A stretch of 64,000 nucleotides of DNA from Caprella mutica (taxonomy: Eukaryota > Arthropoda > Malacostraca > Amphipoda > Caprellidae): contig CANNZV010001872.1 of the NCBI GenBank assembly GCA_947561585.1, positions 60,850 through 124,849 on the forward strand. Direction: 5' to 3'. This document shows, in pieces, positions 36,140 through 47,654 of this stretch (the stretch's first letter is position 1; each line of letters opens with the position of its first letter). The position numbers and the translations under genes were made by a program. The notes under the pieces are model-generated. The model saw only the letters and a program-made list of their open reading frames with translations. It did not search any database and was not told where the DNA came from.

Positions 36140-36559
36140 ATGTTCCGCACCATTTGCCAATTTTTACAATCTCGAGAATGCGCTGCGCGTTTTCAGGAAC
36201 ATTGAAAATGCGCGTCAATCTCGAGATTGTGCAAGATAAGTGATGGGGTAGATAACCATTCCTTCAAAATATGATGGTTAAAGCTATACATAATAACTTA
36301 AATAAAATTTGAACAAAACTGGTATTTTAATTTTACTGAGATATTAAACATTATATCAAACGTTTGGAATTAACCTCATTTGTGTTCTTTTTGTTTTATG
36401 GTAAAAATGTCGTCTTTTAGATTAGCTAAAAAATTAAGAAGAATTTTCCATAAAATGAAGTGCGATTTCATGCGAGAATGCTCTGCGCGTTTTTCAGTAT
36501 TTTGAAAGCGCGCAGCGCATTCTCGTGATTGTGCAAAATCGGCAATTTGCGCGGAACAT
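36140..36559. mobile_element. element with about 55-bp inverted ends upstream of the RING gene
   Basis: ATGTTCCGCACCATTTGCCA...GAGAATGCGCTGCGCGTTTT at the left matches the inverse of GCGCGCAGCGCATTCTCGTG...GGCAATTTGCGCGGAACAT at the right. Inner copies of GAGAATGCKCTGCGCGTTTT lie near both ends. Length 420 bp, no coding capacity. It ends about 500 bases before the RING start codon. Confidence 0.7.
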
Positions 36560-37062
36560 TCGTACAAGACATTAGTTATGCTGCTATTTTTTAAGTTCAC
36601 AAAGTAGGTATTAATAAATTGTAACATTCAAGGGGCAGTATAGTTATTTTTTGTTTTAACAATTTTAATGTCAAACGATTGCTTAGTAAGAATAAAGTAT
36701 ATCGTGTGAAATTGCATTGTTCAATAAAATCTAGTAATGGAAATATATATCATTTTATATATAATTAATTTCTTAGCAAATGCTAACGGTAGATGGTGCT
36801 ACCATCAGTGGCGCCATCTTGTAAACAAACCAATTGAGATAAGTTTCTATCTAGATTCTAGATCAAGTGAAGAGATGGCTTTGTTTTTAAAACTATGCCT
36901 TCTTGTCTATCCCTTTAATGTAGAAAATCCAAAGCCTCACTTAGGTAAAATAAATATTCTCCTTCAGATTATAATATTAAAAATCTCTTTTCCAGGTATT
37001 TCATTCAAGAAGAACTTCAGAAGATTGTCCAATCATATCTTGACCTGAAACTTCTCTCAAAG

Positions 37063-38889
37063 ATGGCTAATTTTTTTGATGAGAAACGACTCTATCGATT
37101 CAAGTGTTTACAGAAAAAGCTTTTAGAGAAGCCGTTCTTCTTGGGAGTGAATGGAATTTCAGGAGAACCAGAGGAAGAAAAGCCATGGAGTCTTAGTTCC
37201 AATCCAGTTTTTTGTGATGTGTACGACAATGCAAGCTTCGATGATTTAGTCATCTTTTTGTTATATATCTGCCACTATAACAATGATAAGGATGATCATT
37301 CAATTGCAGAACTTTTTGATCAATTTCAAAGTGTTTTTTCTAAAATTGTGGACAAAATCTTCTCTACATTTGAGCCTGGAAATCCAATTGAATTAGACGA
37401 TATCATGGCAATGTTCAATTTACTTAACATTATGAGCGATATGTTATTCAGAATATCGAAATCACCAATGAAATGTTCAAAACAAGTTGGATTGAATGGC
37501 AGAAAAGTAGTCTATATATTGAAGATGATTCGAATGACTTATAGTCTTTCCAATCCAAAACTTAGTTATTATCCTCCAAAACCTGCTATTCCCAAACTGA
37601 TTTTAGCCAGTTTGACTAATATGCATTATCATTTGCGTGTAATTCATCACATTATTAAGCATAATAATTTGAAAGTAAATTGTTTTACTGAAATATTTTC
37701 TTTTGAAGATTACTTCTTCTCAGGTTGTTTCACAGATACAGAAGTTGCAGGAGAATGTATTGAAATTAAATCTCCAAGTCTTTTATCACCTATCAATTTC
37801 GATAGATTAAGGGAAGAGATAAGGTTAAATGCAAAATGGGAGAAGAAAGAATTCAAAACAGTTAATGGCAGTTTAATCATTTCTAAAGAGAATTTGTACA
37901 ACTTCGAATGCTTGGAGAAATTGTGTGACAATCCAAAAATAGAACCGGTGAACTACAAATTGATTTTGGATAGATTTATCAAATTATTTTGGTACAGAAA
38001 CATAATTACGACTGAAGAAAATGAGCGTATTCTGTTGTTACCTGAAGAAGTTCAATTCATCTTCCAGTTCATGACACTAATTCTAAACTTTCTGAAGATA
38101 CATCAAAAAGGAATTCAATCATACAAGGAGTTAGTGAAAGAAGTGTTCAGAGAATTTGGTAATATTTTAAATTCTCTCCGGTTTCCAGAAATAAAGCGAG
38201 CAATCTCCATAGAATTCTCTGCATTGCTTTTAGATTCTTTCTTTAATTTGTTATTAGATCAAACAGTTGCTGGTTTCGAAATGATATTGTATGATGTGTT
38301 AATGATGGTTCTAATAAGAATCACTTTATATCTCTCGAAAGATAAAAATTTGGCTTGTGTTTATTTAATTGACACGGGACGCAACTATACTGTAAGAAAT
38401 GAGGAAATGTGGAGGGAAGTTTTAGGTGAACCAACGACAGCGAAGAAAGTTCTCCAAGTTTACAACGATGGCGAATGCCCAGTTTGTAATGAAAAGATGC
38501 AGGAAGATGATTTTGGTCTACTGAACTGCAAACATAGCTTTTGTAAGACCTGCCTAAGGACGGTCGTAAGCATCGATGCTATTTCCAATAGGTAATAATT
38601 GAGCAAATTCAATTGGAATGATGACAAATTTACAGACACTAAAATTTAAAATCTATATTAATAAAGGACCAATTTTCCACTTTTCTATTTTACTGATAGA
38701 CAATCTGTATCTATAATATTACAATTGATCAATTTTGCTTATTCTTGATAGATCTCAGATTATCAATTTCATATCGGCTAAGATTTTATTTTCCTTTTCA
38801 GTAAGCGTTGCCCGGTTTGCCGAACTAATTTCTTTGAATACCTACCAAGTGAACAAATAGAAAAAATCTCCTCAGCTTTCCAGCAATGA
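37063..38889 (+). CDS. uncharacterised protein with C-terminal makorin-like RING finger, two exons
   Basis: Exon 1 is 37063-38591 (ends AATAG/GTAATA). Exon 2 is 38802-38889 (acceptor TTTTCAG at 38801, TGA at 38887-38889), giving 538 codons. AATAAA follows at 38935. A short 5' UTR intron (36946-36995, GTAAAA...TTCCAG) is likely, because the upstream ATG at 36875 would give only a short frame. Residues 1 to about 470 match no family I recognise: helical, Phe/Leu/Lys-rich, no signal peptide. The C-terminus is a C3HC4 RING split by the intron: CPVC, then FGLLNCKHSFCKTC, then KRCPVC. The FGxLxNCxHxFC and CPxCRxxFF...PSE pattern resembles makorin RINGs, but no CCCH fingers are present. E3 ubiquitin-ligase activity is inferred from the RING only. 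Confidence 0.75.
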
Positions 38890-38934
38890 AGATCCATCAA
38901 GAAGAACCATGAATTGATTTAAATAAGACCTTTT

Positions 38935-38940
38935 AATAAA
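38935..38940 (+). other. polyadenylation signal of the RING gene
   Basis: AATAAA lies 46 bases after the stop codon, a normal short animal 3' UTR position. Confidence 0.65.
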
Positions 38941-39084
38941 TATTTTAATTATTTCACTTTCAAATGAGTTTCAATGAACGGAACCTTATCGGGTTTAACT
39001 AGATCTTTATTTCACGTGCTTGGGTATCCAGTATAGATAGGTAGGTGGAGTGTATCCGAGGTTGACATTACTGGGGGATCAGTG

Positions 39085-41010
39085 TAAATTCATTGCATGG
39101 TAAATTCATTGCATGGTAAATTCATTGCATGGTAAATTCATTGCATGGTAAATTCATTGCATGGTAAATTCATTGCATGGTAAATTCATTGCATGGTAAA
39201 TTCATTGCATGGTAAATTCATTGCATGGTAAATTCATTGCATGGTAAATTCATTGCATGGTAAATTCATTGCATAATAATCATCGATGACATATAAAAGA
39301 AAGGTAGATAATACAAATAATAGAGAGATAAATAAAAGATTATTTATTTAATAAAGACATTGAAACGTTACAAACAATATGGTGTACAGACAATTGAGCC
39401 CAGTACAATTGAGCCCCAGGAAAATTACCAAGAGCAATTGAGCTCACGACAATTGGGCCCACGACCGTTGAGCTCCAAAACATTTGAACCCAGAAAAAAT
39501 TGGGCAGAAGACGCATTAAAGTAGTGTTACTTTGATATTAGGGTTGGGACAATATTATCTTTGAAATATGTTTTATATTCTTTAAAAATAAGTTTGTAAT
39601 TTTTAAATTAGTTTGATATACTTGATAAGGTGTATATTAGCAAGCCAGTTAAATCACATTTGTATACTAATCTCATGTTTCTTTGTAATGAAAATCTTTG
39701 AAGTATTTAAGTAATTTTTATTAACTTGAATCATGATATGTGAATTTTAAAGATTTTCGTTACATTGAACTAAGAAAAATTGAAGAGTTGTAGGGTTAAA
39801 ATGAGATTGTGAAAATACCTTTTGTAATACTAATTTATGAAACTCTTCTATATTGAACAATGAACAGATTTCAACAAATTCACATTAACTTTAATTCGAC
39901 TTGAATGTTCCAATAATTTCAGCATGTCTTGGAGGGCCATGGCCTTCTTTAAATACCCACATTGGTCTCTTCATCTAAAATACTTACATTCTTATTTTCT
40001 ATTGTCACTTCATCTAAAATACCTACATTCCTATTTTCTATAGGCTACATCCTAACCCATTCACTATACAGGAGTTCACTATAGAGGTACTGTAACTAGG
40101 AAATATGTTGCTTACGTGACCTATCTCAGAACAGAAAATTATAGTAATTTAAAAGAATAAAACCATTTATTCATGAAACGAATATGTTTTATTAAAAGCT
40201 ATAGGTTTCATAACGAGAATGTTTTTTTCATATTAGGAATATTCTATATTTTAATGATGCTCAAGACTATATCTTTTTATACCAAGCGCATATTGTCACA
40301 TACCTAGTTATTACGGTAGCAATGGTCTTTAATTAAGTTGATACTGTAGACTCTTAAAGAAATGGGCAAATAATATATTGGTCCTTGGGCCCAATTGTCG
40401 TGGGGCCTAATTGTCTTATGCCCAATTGTCGGTCAACGAAATAATATATGGATATGTTGCTAAAGCAAACCGTTAGTATTAAGATTAAATTCTAACTTCA
40501 CAAAAAATATATCTAAATTACTTTAAAAAAGATAAATTGTAATCAATACCTCTCAATTAATTAGAAAACCTGGTTCCCATTTATGCTTTGCTGATCATAT
40601 TTTCAAAGAGGTGTAGCATTTACAGTTATGTTGTTCTTCAAACTATAGCTACCCAAATACGTAATTTGAGAAATAATATAAATTTGAATTAAAGAAAAAT
40701 ATGCAAAACAATAAAATAATAAATTAATGCAAGTATACTCATATTAAATATTTTAAATTAAATATTAATTGAATGATATACATACGAAAATTATTTGACA
40801 TTCTATTACTAAAATCCAATCATTTAAACAACAGCACAGATTCGTTCAAACAAGTTACCCTAATACAGCGAAAAATAAAGTAAAGTCAGCGCGATAATTT
40901 GCATAAAGTATATTTAAGTTTATCAATTTAATTTTATAATGTACCATGCGATGAATTTACCACACGATAAATTTACCATGCGATGAATTTACCATGCGAT
41001 GAATTTACCG
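39085..41010. mobile_element. candidate foldback element with inverted tandem-repeat ends
   Basis: The left end is about 12 copies of the 16-bp unit GGTAAATTCATTGCAT (39098-39275). The right end is about 4.5 inverted copies (ATGCGATGAATTTACC, 40943-41010). Just inside, ACAATTGAGCCCAG-type repeats (39390-39480) face inverted GGGCCCAATTGTCG-type copies (40388-40432). The AT-rich middle has no open frame. Confidence 0.6.
39098..39275. repeat. 16-bp minisatellite, about 12 copies
   Basis: Near-perfect GGTAAATTCATTGCAT units. This is the left arm of the element spanning 39085-41010. Confidence 0.95.
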
Positions 41011-41149
41011 GATACCATTACTGAGGGAGAAAAACATGGACTTGCTAAAGGGGCGTAAAGCCAAAGATAAACATATTACAACATCATTGAAAAAATTGTT
41101 GATACCTATGATGATTGGTAAACAAACATTAATGATAATCAGGGCTGGG

Positions 41150-42766
41150 ACAATATGACCTAACGAATATGACGTATATGCTCTAATAAATATGAACATA
41201 TGCTCTAAAAAATATGACCATATGCTCGTAAAATATGACTATGCTCTAAAAATATTCTCTCAAGATATGACCGTATGACCTTAAGATATGTTCATATTGC
41301 TCTAACTTATGCACATATGAATTGAAAAACGAACAGGAATATTACGAAGTTTGAAATATATATAAGTTAGATTACTTGGTGATACTAATATCATAAAATG
41401 CATTATTTTGAAGATATCGATTTTAAATAAAATACTGTTCATTGAACTTTACCGTTAACTTGAATGGAATAACCACCGTCTATTATAGTCTCTGCAGACT
41501 ACACTATTCTACAGAATCTACATACATCTATCCGATGAGTAACTAAATTATTTACATAATGAACACAGTTATTTTTTGAACAGCAACACAAACTTTGAGA
41601 ATAAAAACAAACACTTAGATAAACCTTAATAAAAAAAAACGAATTAAATAATAAACTTGAATTACATTTAATAATCAAAAGATGCTTCAAATTTTCAAAG
41701 TGGAATCTCCTTCAGCTCTAAGTATTTACGTATATATAATATTCCACCCCGCTATATTCCCCCCAGTGAACATTTAATAAAATTTAGAATGGGGCTAAAC
41801 TTCAACTTCGGACACAAAGGCCATATCGCTGACGTCAGAAAGAAATTTAATACAAAGGACTAGAAGAAACAGTCAGAAGGTAAATTGGCTCCATGATCAA
41901 AATCAACTACCACCTGTTGTTGGCAAAGCTCATGCTATGCAAAATCGTCCACGGACAATTCGTTCACGAAATCCATTATTTTGTATTATATTTAATAAGT
42001 GTATTTATTTTATATGATATATTATTTATATATATTCTGCAATATTAAAGTAGAAAACACCCTTTGTTGATGGTAATTAGAAATTCATGGTCCTTGCCTT
42101 AATTCGTATTGCAATCTTTTTTTCTTGCTTCTGCTGGCCAGCTACAGTAAAATAATAAAACTGAATGCTTTTGTTAATCATATACAGGCAGACCCGTTTT
42201 CATTACTCTTCGGTCTTTTGAAATCTGCAATAATTGTCAGGCATGTCTCGATGTTGTTATTACAGTACATAAACATAGAAATAGACATTTCAAGGTAACT
42301 ACAATAGTCATCAATATATTATTTTCAGATGAGGTTATAAGAAGCATTTTTGGTTCAGAAATTAGTTTTTTATAACAGAATATATTTTTAACACTGACTG
42401 CATAAAATACATACATGATAATTTTATTTAATACACTACATACTAAACTTGATGACGGGTACTCGTAGAGTGCATACCTTCGCTACCACTTGTAAATCTT
42501 CTTTGCAACTTGTAAACCATCCAATAATACTTGAATTATGAATGACCTTGACCTTTAGCCCGTTCACTCCCAAATTCAGATGAAATGGTTCCTTGATGAT
42601 AACTAATCGTCCCACCAAATTTCAGGCAATTTGGTTGAATACTTTTTGAGTTATGCTAATAACAAAATGGTAATAAATGCCGCCAAGAAAGTGCATATAC
42701 CTTACCGTTAGAGCATATGCCTTATTGTTAGGGCATATGAGTTATTATTAAGGCATATGCCAGGGG
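41150..42766. other. possible second element with inverted repeat arrays at its ends
   Basis: At 41150-41290 there are about six degenerate AATATGACCATATGCTCTAA units. At 42690-42766 there are inverted TTAGAGCATATGCCTTATTG units. The middle is AT-rich, holds a family D remnant (41795-41945), and has no coding region. Sequence after 42766 (CAGGGGTGGCCAAAATATGG, AGAGCCGCA) has the look of a hAT-type end, but no partner end was found. Confidence 0.35.
41795..41945 (+). pseudogene. family D decayed coding repeat, copy 5
   Basis: Shares CTTCGGACAC, AAATTTAATACAAAGGACTA and the peptide NWLHDQNQLPPVVGKAHAMQ with copies 1 and 2. The LLRE core is lost. Confidence 0.4.
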
Positions 42767-43011
42767 TGGCCAAAATATGGAGAATATAGAGCCGCATTGA
42801 AAAGTACAGAGAGCCGCAACAAATATAAATATTATAATCATTCAATTTGTACCGTATACTGAATACAAGTTTTTACATTTTTAATTTTTAATTATTTTTA
42901 AGAAATTATTTTTAATTTCAGGTTTATTCATACTTTGAGAAGATTGACTTTACATTGTCCTCAATGACGTACATTGTACCTTACGTGCTTTGAGTACAAT
43001 GAGTACACTTC

Positions 43012-44000
43012 ATTTAATTAGGTGTAATTCGATATGATACGATATGATTAGGTAGGTGTAATTCGATATGATTAGGTAGGTGTAATTCGATATTATTAGA
43101 TAAGTGTAATTCGATATGATTAGGTAGGTGTAATTCGATATGATTAGATAAGTGTAATTCGATATGATTAGGTAGGTGTAATTCGATATGATTAGGTAGG
43201 TGTAATTCGATATGATTAGGTAGGTGTAATTCGATATGATTAGATAAGTGTAATTCGATATGATTAGGTAGGTGTAATTCGATATGATTAGGTAGGTGTA
43301 ATTCGATATGATTAGGTAGGTGTAATTCGATATGATTAGGTAGGTGTAATTCGATATGATTAGGTAGGTGTAATTCGATATGATTAGGTAGGTGTAATTC
43401 GGTATAATTAGATAAGTGTAATTCGATATGATTAGGTAGGTGTAATTCGATATGATTAGGTAGGTGTAATTCGATATGATTAGGTAGGTGTAATTCGGTA
43501 TAATTAGATAAGTGTAATTCGATATGATTAGGTAGGTGTAATTCGATATGATTAGGTAGGTGTAATTCGATATGATTAGGTAGGTGTAATTCGATATTAT
43601 TAGATAAGTGTAATTCGATATGATTAGGTAGGTGTAATTCGATATGATTAGGTAGGTGTAATTCGATATGATTAGGTAGGTGTAATTCGATATGATTAGG
43701 TAGGTGTAATTCGATATGATTAGGTAGGTGTAATTCGATATGATTAGGTAGGTGTAATTCGATATGATTAGGTAGGTGTAATTCGATATGATTAGGTAGG
43801 TGTAATTCGATATGATTAGGTAGGTGTAATTCGGTATAATTAGGTAGGTGTAATTCGATATGATTAGGTAGGTGTAATTCGATATAATTAGGTAGGTGTA
43901 ATTCGATATAATTTGGTAGGTGTAATTCGATATGATTAGGTAAGTGTAATTCGATATGATTAGGTAGGTGTAATTCGATATGATTAGGTAGGTGTAATTC
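43012..44000. repeat. 24-bp minisatellite, about 41 copies
   Basis: Units of ATTAGGTAGGTGTAATTCGA plus TATG, with variants AGATAAG, GGTATAATT and TATTATT. The unit length is a multiple of three, so the minus strand stays open for 361 codons as an ISNYTYLI octapeptide repeat. I regard that frame as a by-product. Confidence 0.95.
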
Positions 44001-44016
44001 GATATGAATATACGCT

Positions 44017-44149
44017 GATAATATACGTTTCGTATAACATCAATCTTAAAATGTGATATTTTGGTGATTGGAAAGAGATGGCTGTCACGAAACACGACTC
44101 CTCATGTTATACGAAACGTATATTATCAGATGAAACGTATATTATCAGA
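44017..44149. mobile_element. short element with 26-bp perfect inverted ends
   Basis: CTGATAATATACGTTTCGTA at 44017 and TACGAAACGTATATTATCAG before 44131 are exact inverses, followed by further copies of GAAACGTATATTATCAGAT to about 44160. It separates the 24-bp satellite from the broken end of the RING pseudogene. No coding capacity. Confidence 0.75.
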
Positions 44150-44164
44150 TGATAATATACGAAG

Positions 44165-45123
44165 TTGTCCAAATTCTCCTTAGAAATGATTAAACTGTCA
44201 TTAACAGTTTTGAATTCTTTCTTCTCCCATGTAGCATTAGAAAGTATCTCTACTATTCTAGTAGAATTGAAAGAATTATATGGAAGATGTAAAGATTCGA
44301 CTACAATAGATTATCCGGTAACTTCTATATCTGTGGAAGGAAAATCGAAGAGGATATATCCACAAGATAAAATTGTAGTAACGCAATTTGCTTTCAAATT
44401 ATTATATTGAATAATTTGATGAACTACTCGCATATGAAAATACATATCATTCAAACTTGCCAAAATCAGTTTAGGAATAGCAGATTTTGCAGGGAAATAA
44501 CTGGGTTTTTGGATTGGAATGTTTATAAGTCATATGAATCAACTTCTTTATACGGGCTACTTTTCCGATGTTCAATCCAAATTGCTTAGAATATTTCAGT
44601 GGTAATTTCGATATTCTGAATATCATATCGCTCATAATGTTAAGTAAATTGAACATTGCCATGATATCGTCTAATTTAATTGGATTTCCAGGCTCAAATG
44701 TAGAGAAGATTTTGTCCACAATTTTAGAAAAAACACTTTGAAATTGATCAAAAAGTTCTGCAAATGAATGATCATCCTTATCATTGTTATAGTGGCAGAT
44801 ATATAACAAAAAGATGACTAAATCATCGAAGCTTGCATTGTCGTACACATCACAAAAAACTGGATTGGAACTAAGACTCCATGGCTTTTCTTCCTCTGGT
44901 TCTCCTGAAATTCCATTCACTCCCAAGAAGAACGGCTTCTCTAGAAGCATTTTCTGTAAACACTTGAATCGATAGAGTCGTTTCTCATCAAAAAAATTAG
45001 CCATCTTTGAGAGAAGTTTCAGGTCAAGATATGATTAGAAAATCTTCTGAAGTTCTTCTTTAATGAAATACCTGGAAAAGAAATTTTTAATATTATTGTA
45101 TGAAGGATAATATTTATTTTACA
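44165..45123 (-). pseudogene. inverted, truncated, frameshifted copy of the RING-gene N-terminus
   Basis: The minus strand from 45004 starts MANFFDEKRLYRFKCLQKM, nearly identical to the gene at 37063. It stays in frame for 177 codons, then a frameshift after SNPKTQLF ends it. Similarity continues in another frame (IPKLILASLNDMYFHMRV) to about 44165, with further stops. The RING part is absent. The similarity also covers the 5' leader and the small 5' intron (TTTCTTTTCCAGGTATTTC), to about 45123. It therefore arose by DNA duplication rather than retrocopying. At 44165 it is cut off by an element with inverted ends. A truncated protein could still be made, but nothing shows it. Confidence 0.85.
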
Positions 45124-46311
45124 TTATTGAGGTGTCGAATTTTCTTCATTCTTGTTATAGTAAATTAATACATAATCGATTAGTGGAAAAAAATATATAC
45201 GACAAATAGTTATACGATCAGTTTTGCGAAGAGTAATAGCTGTGTCTGCTAGATTTTAGAAAAACAGGTCCCCTCCATTCCAAATTGAAATTTTTCTCGA
45301 AATGCTTAAAATTTGTAGCACTAACGTGACGGTATACCTAGCCATTTTTTAATACATATCAGCTCTGTTATTGTTTTGAATTTGTCGGCAATGGATCCTA
45401 CTTTTTCTTTGCTTGAAATTCGGAGGTAGAAGAAATATTTTCATGAATAACTTAAATTAGCTACATATTATAATAAAATCATAGAACCAAATTGGAAATG
45501 GTTTGCAGTTTTATAATAAGTAACCTTAGTTCTAATGAATAGAGAAATAAAAAAAATAGAATGGAGAAAAAAACGAGGTAAATAAAGTCTACCTCGTCTT
45601 TCCATTGACATCTCATATCACTTAAAATCACTTATTTTAATCACAATCTACAATCTTACTTCAAATTTCAGTCGATGTTTCCTCTGCTGCGAACCGAACA
45701 CAAATGAAGAAAGATGGTCGAAATCGAATGTTCGGTATTTGTACCAAGAAAAGGCATGAGAGTGGTGGATTTTGATTCAGTTTATACCCAGTATAAAGAA
45801 TAGAACAGCTTGGCAATGCAATCATCAAACTCACACTGAATTATCTAACATATTGGATGAAGAACACGTCTACACACTTTAGTTCATGGTATAGAACATT
45901 GGTGTAATATTTAGGTATTGAAAATTAATTACAATTTTTTTTTCAACCAAGTCCAAACTAATAGTTTTACGAAATGTTTGATAGTGTGTACATCGTGCAT
46001 TACAACGAGTTGGGAAAAGTGTTCTACTGGATTTTAGAAAGAAAAATTATTAGAATGTTGAGATCGCTCTCAGAAGTGATTCGTCAAATTACCAATGAGT
46101 CAAATTGTCAGAGAGTCAAATCACCAAGGAGTCAAATTTCCAATTGGTGAAATTACCAGAGGGTCAAATTTTCCTAGAGCCAGTTTTCTATCACCTAACA
46201 ACAACTCCGTTGAATGCACTGAAGGAAGAGAACATTTATTTCTAAGCACCATGAAACAAAAGCAACCTAAAAAGAATATTTGTTCTCAGAGAATTATTCT
46301 ACCCATAAATA
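45124..46311. other. AT-rich intergenic DNA, nothing seen
   Basis: No gene is supported. A short irregular repeat of GAGTCAAATTNCC-type sequence is present at 46085-46165. Confidence 0.4.
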
Positions 46312-46444
46312 GGTTAAGTTTTGAATTATCGTATGGTTCCACGTTTTCGATCATTTATGATAACATACATATAATAATAGTAATTTAACTTTTACTTTAA
46401 TTGGTATCCAAACGCCCGTAGATATCATGGATACCAAATACATT
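46312..46444. mobile_element. family A half element interrupted by family C
   Basis: TAGGTTAAGTTTTGAATTAT, TTCCACGTTTTCGATCATTT and the central GGTATCCAAACGCCCGTAGATATCATGGATACC are present. The right half is replaced from 46445 by a family C element. Confidence 0.7.
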
Positions 46445-47043
46445 AAAGGTCCCCTCCAAGCAAATTTTTTTATCACTTAAATCAACGAAGCTAATGTTTC
46501 TCATTATTTTACTGCAAACCCCATCAAATTTGATAGCATATTTTTAATTTTATATGCTTTTAAAGATTTTTATAATCCAAACTCTACAAAACCTATTTTA
46601 CTTCCGACTTTCCAATTTTCAGTCTGAAGAAGAAGAATGTACACCATTTGTTTTGATTGTCAACTAGGTATTTTGGTTTATTAAATTTATTTATTATTCG
46701 TTATAGATTTAAATTTGGATGAACTTATTATGGAAACGTTTATATACTTTTAAATTAATACAATTTACAATTAATATCTTTAAAAGAAGGTCAAAAACGC
46801 GTTTTTTGTTTGAAATCTAAATTTGAAATCAAAACAAAGAGTGTACAATCTTCTTTCTCAGCGTCAGGTTGGAGATTCGCTCGATTGTTGCTCACAGAGT
46901 ATTAAAAAACTTTAAAAGCAAATAATAAAATATATACTGAACCGAATTGTATGCGGTTTGCGGGATAATGATCACAAACCTTAGTTCTAAAATATTATGT
47001 AATAAACTAATTTTTTTCCCGGAGCCTGGAGAGGACCTTTAAA
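46445..47043. mobile_element. family C MITE inserted in family A
   Basis: TTAAAGGTCCCCTCCAAGC at the left and GCCTGGAGAGGACCTTTAA at the right. It shares ATGTACACCATTTGTTTTGA with the copy at 22.8 kb. It interrupts the family A element at 46312 within its TTAA, so it is the younger insertion. Confidence 0.8.
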
Positions 47044-47128
47044 AGTTAAATAATAATGAATATATTTTGTACTTGAAAGATCGTATTTCATTTCCTACCT
47101 CCTGACCTAATTTTAAAACGAGTCATAA

Positions 47129-47227
47129 CCCTACAAACAACGGTCTTTCGATTTATTAGAACAATCCATCGATTTGAGATCACAGGCAATCGAAAAGAAA
47201 TCGAATCGATATACGTTGTTTATAGGG
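47129..47227. mobile_element. family G mini-element
   Basis: A 99-bp element, CCCTACAAACAACGGTC to CGTTGTTTATAGGG, with a partly inverted internal segment rich in ATCGATT. The 13-bp inverted ends are shared with the copy at 47813. Confidence 0.75.
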
Positions 47228-47654
47228 AAGTTTTGGTTCATTCAATTACCATTCTCGAAACATGGTAAATGATGATGATTTCAGGATTGAGAAGAATACA
47301 GATTTTCAGTAGTTTCTTCAGGAATGAACCAAAAGGCTCTATCCTATCCGAAGTTCTCTGTGGTGATTGAAAGGAAAGAGGATGTAGTATTCTAATACCT
47401 ATAATAAATTGAATTTGGATTGTGGAAAAATGGAAAAAATCCACTTTTTAAAAATGTACCTACGCAATATATACAGTTTTAGTGAATAGCGTTAGAATAT
47501 GCTCTTCAACTACGATGTCTTAGATTTTTGTGTTAGTTACAAGCTCATAGGCTTCATTTACTATCGCCTCTTCATTTTCCCCTTCCATCCGTGATTGAAG
47601 CCACCGATACTTAATTGTGCCCCTTCTCTTCTCAATTCTTGTGTCCAATTATTA

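Noticed and set aside
36737..37048. 103-codon frame with Met upstream of the RING gene
   Set aside because: It crosses a probable 5' UTR intron (GTAAAA...TTCCAG) that the inverted duplicate also keeps, and after splicing it ends before the main ATG.
44017..44165. loxP-like look of CGTATAACAT...ATGTTATACG
   Set aside because: The resemblance is limited to TATACGAA-type bases. The 26-bp ends and spacing do not match a recombinase site, and an inverted-repeat element explains them.
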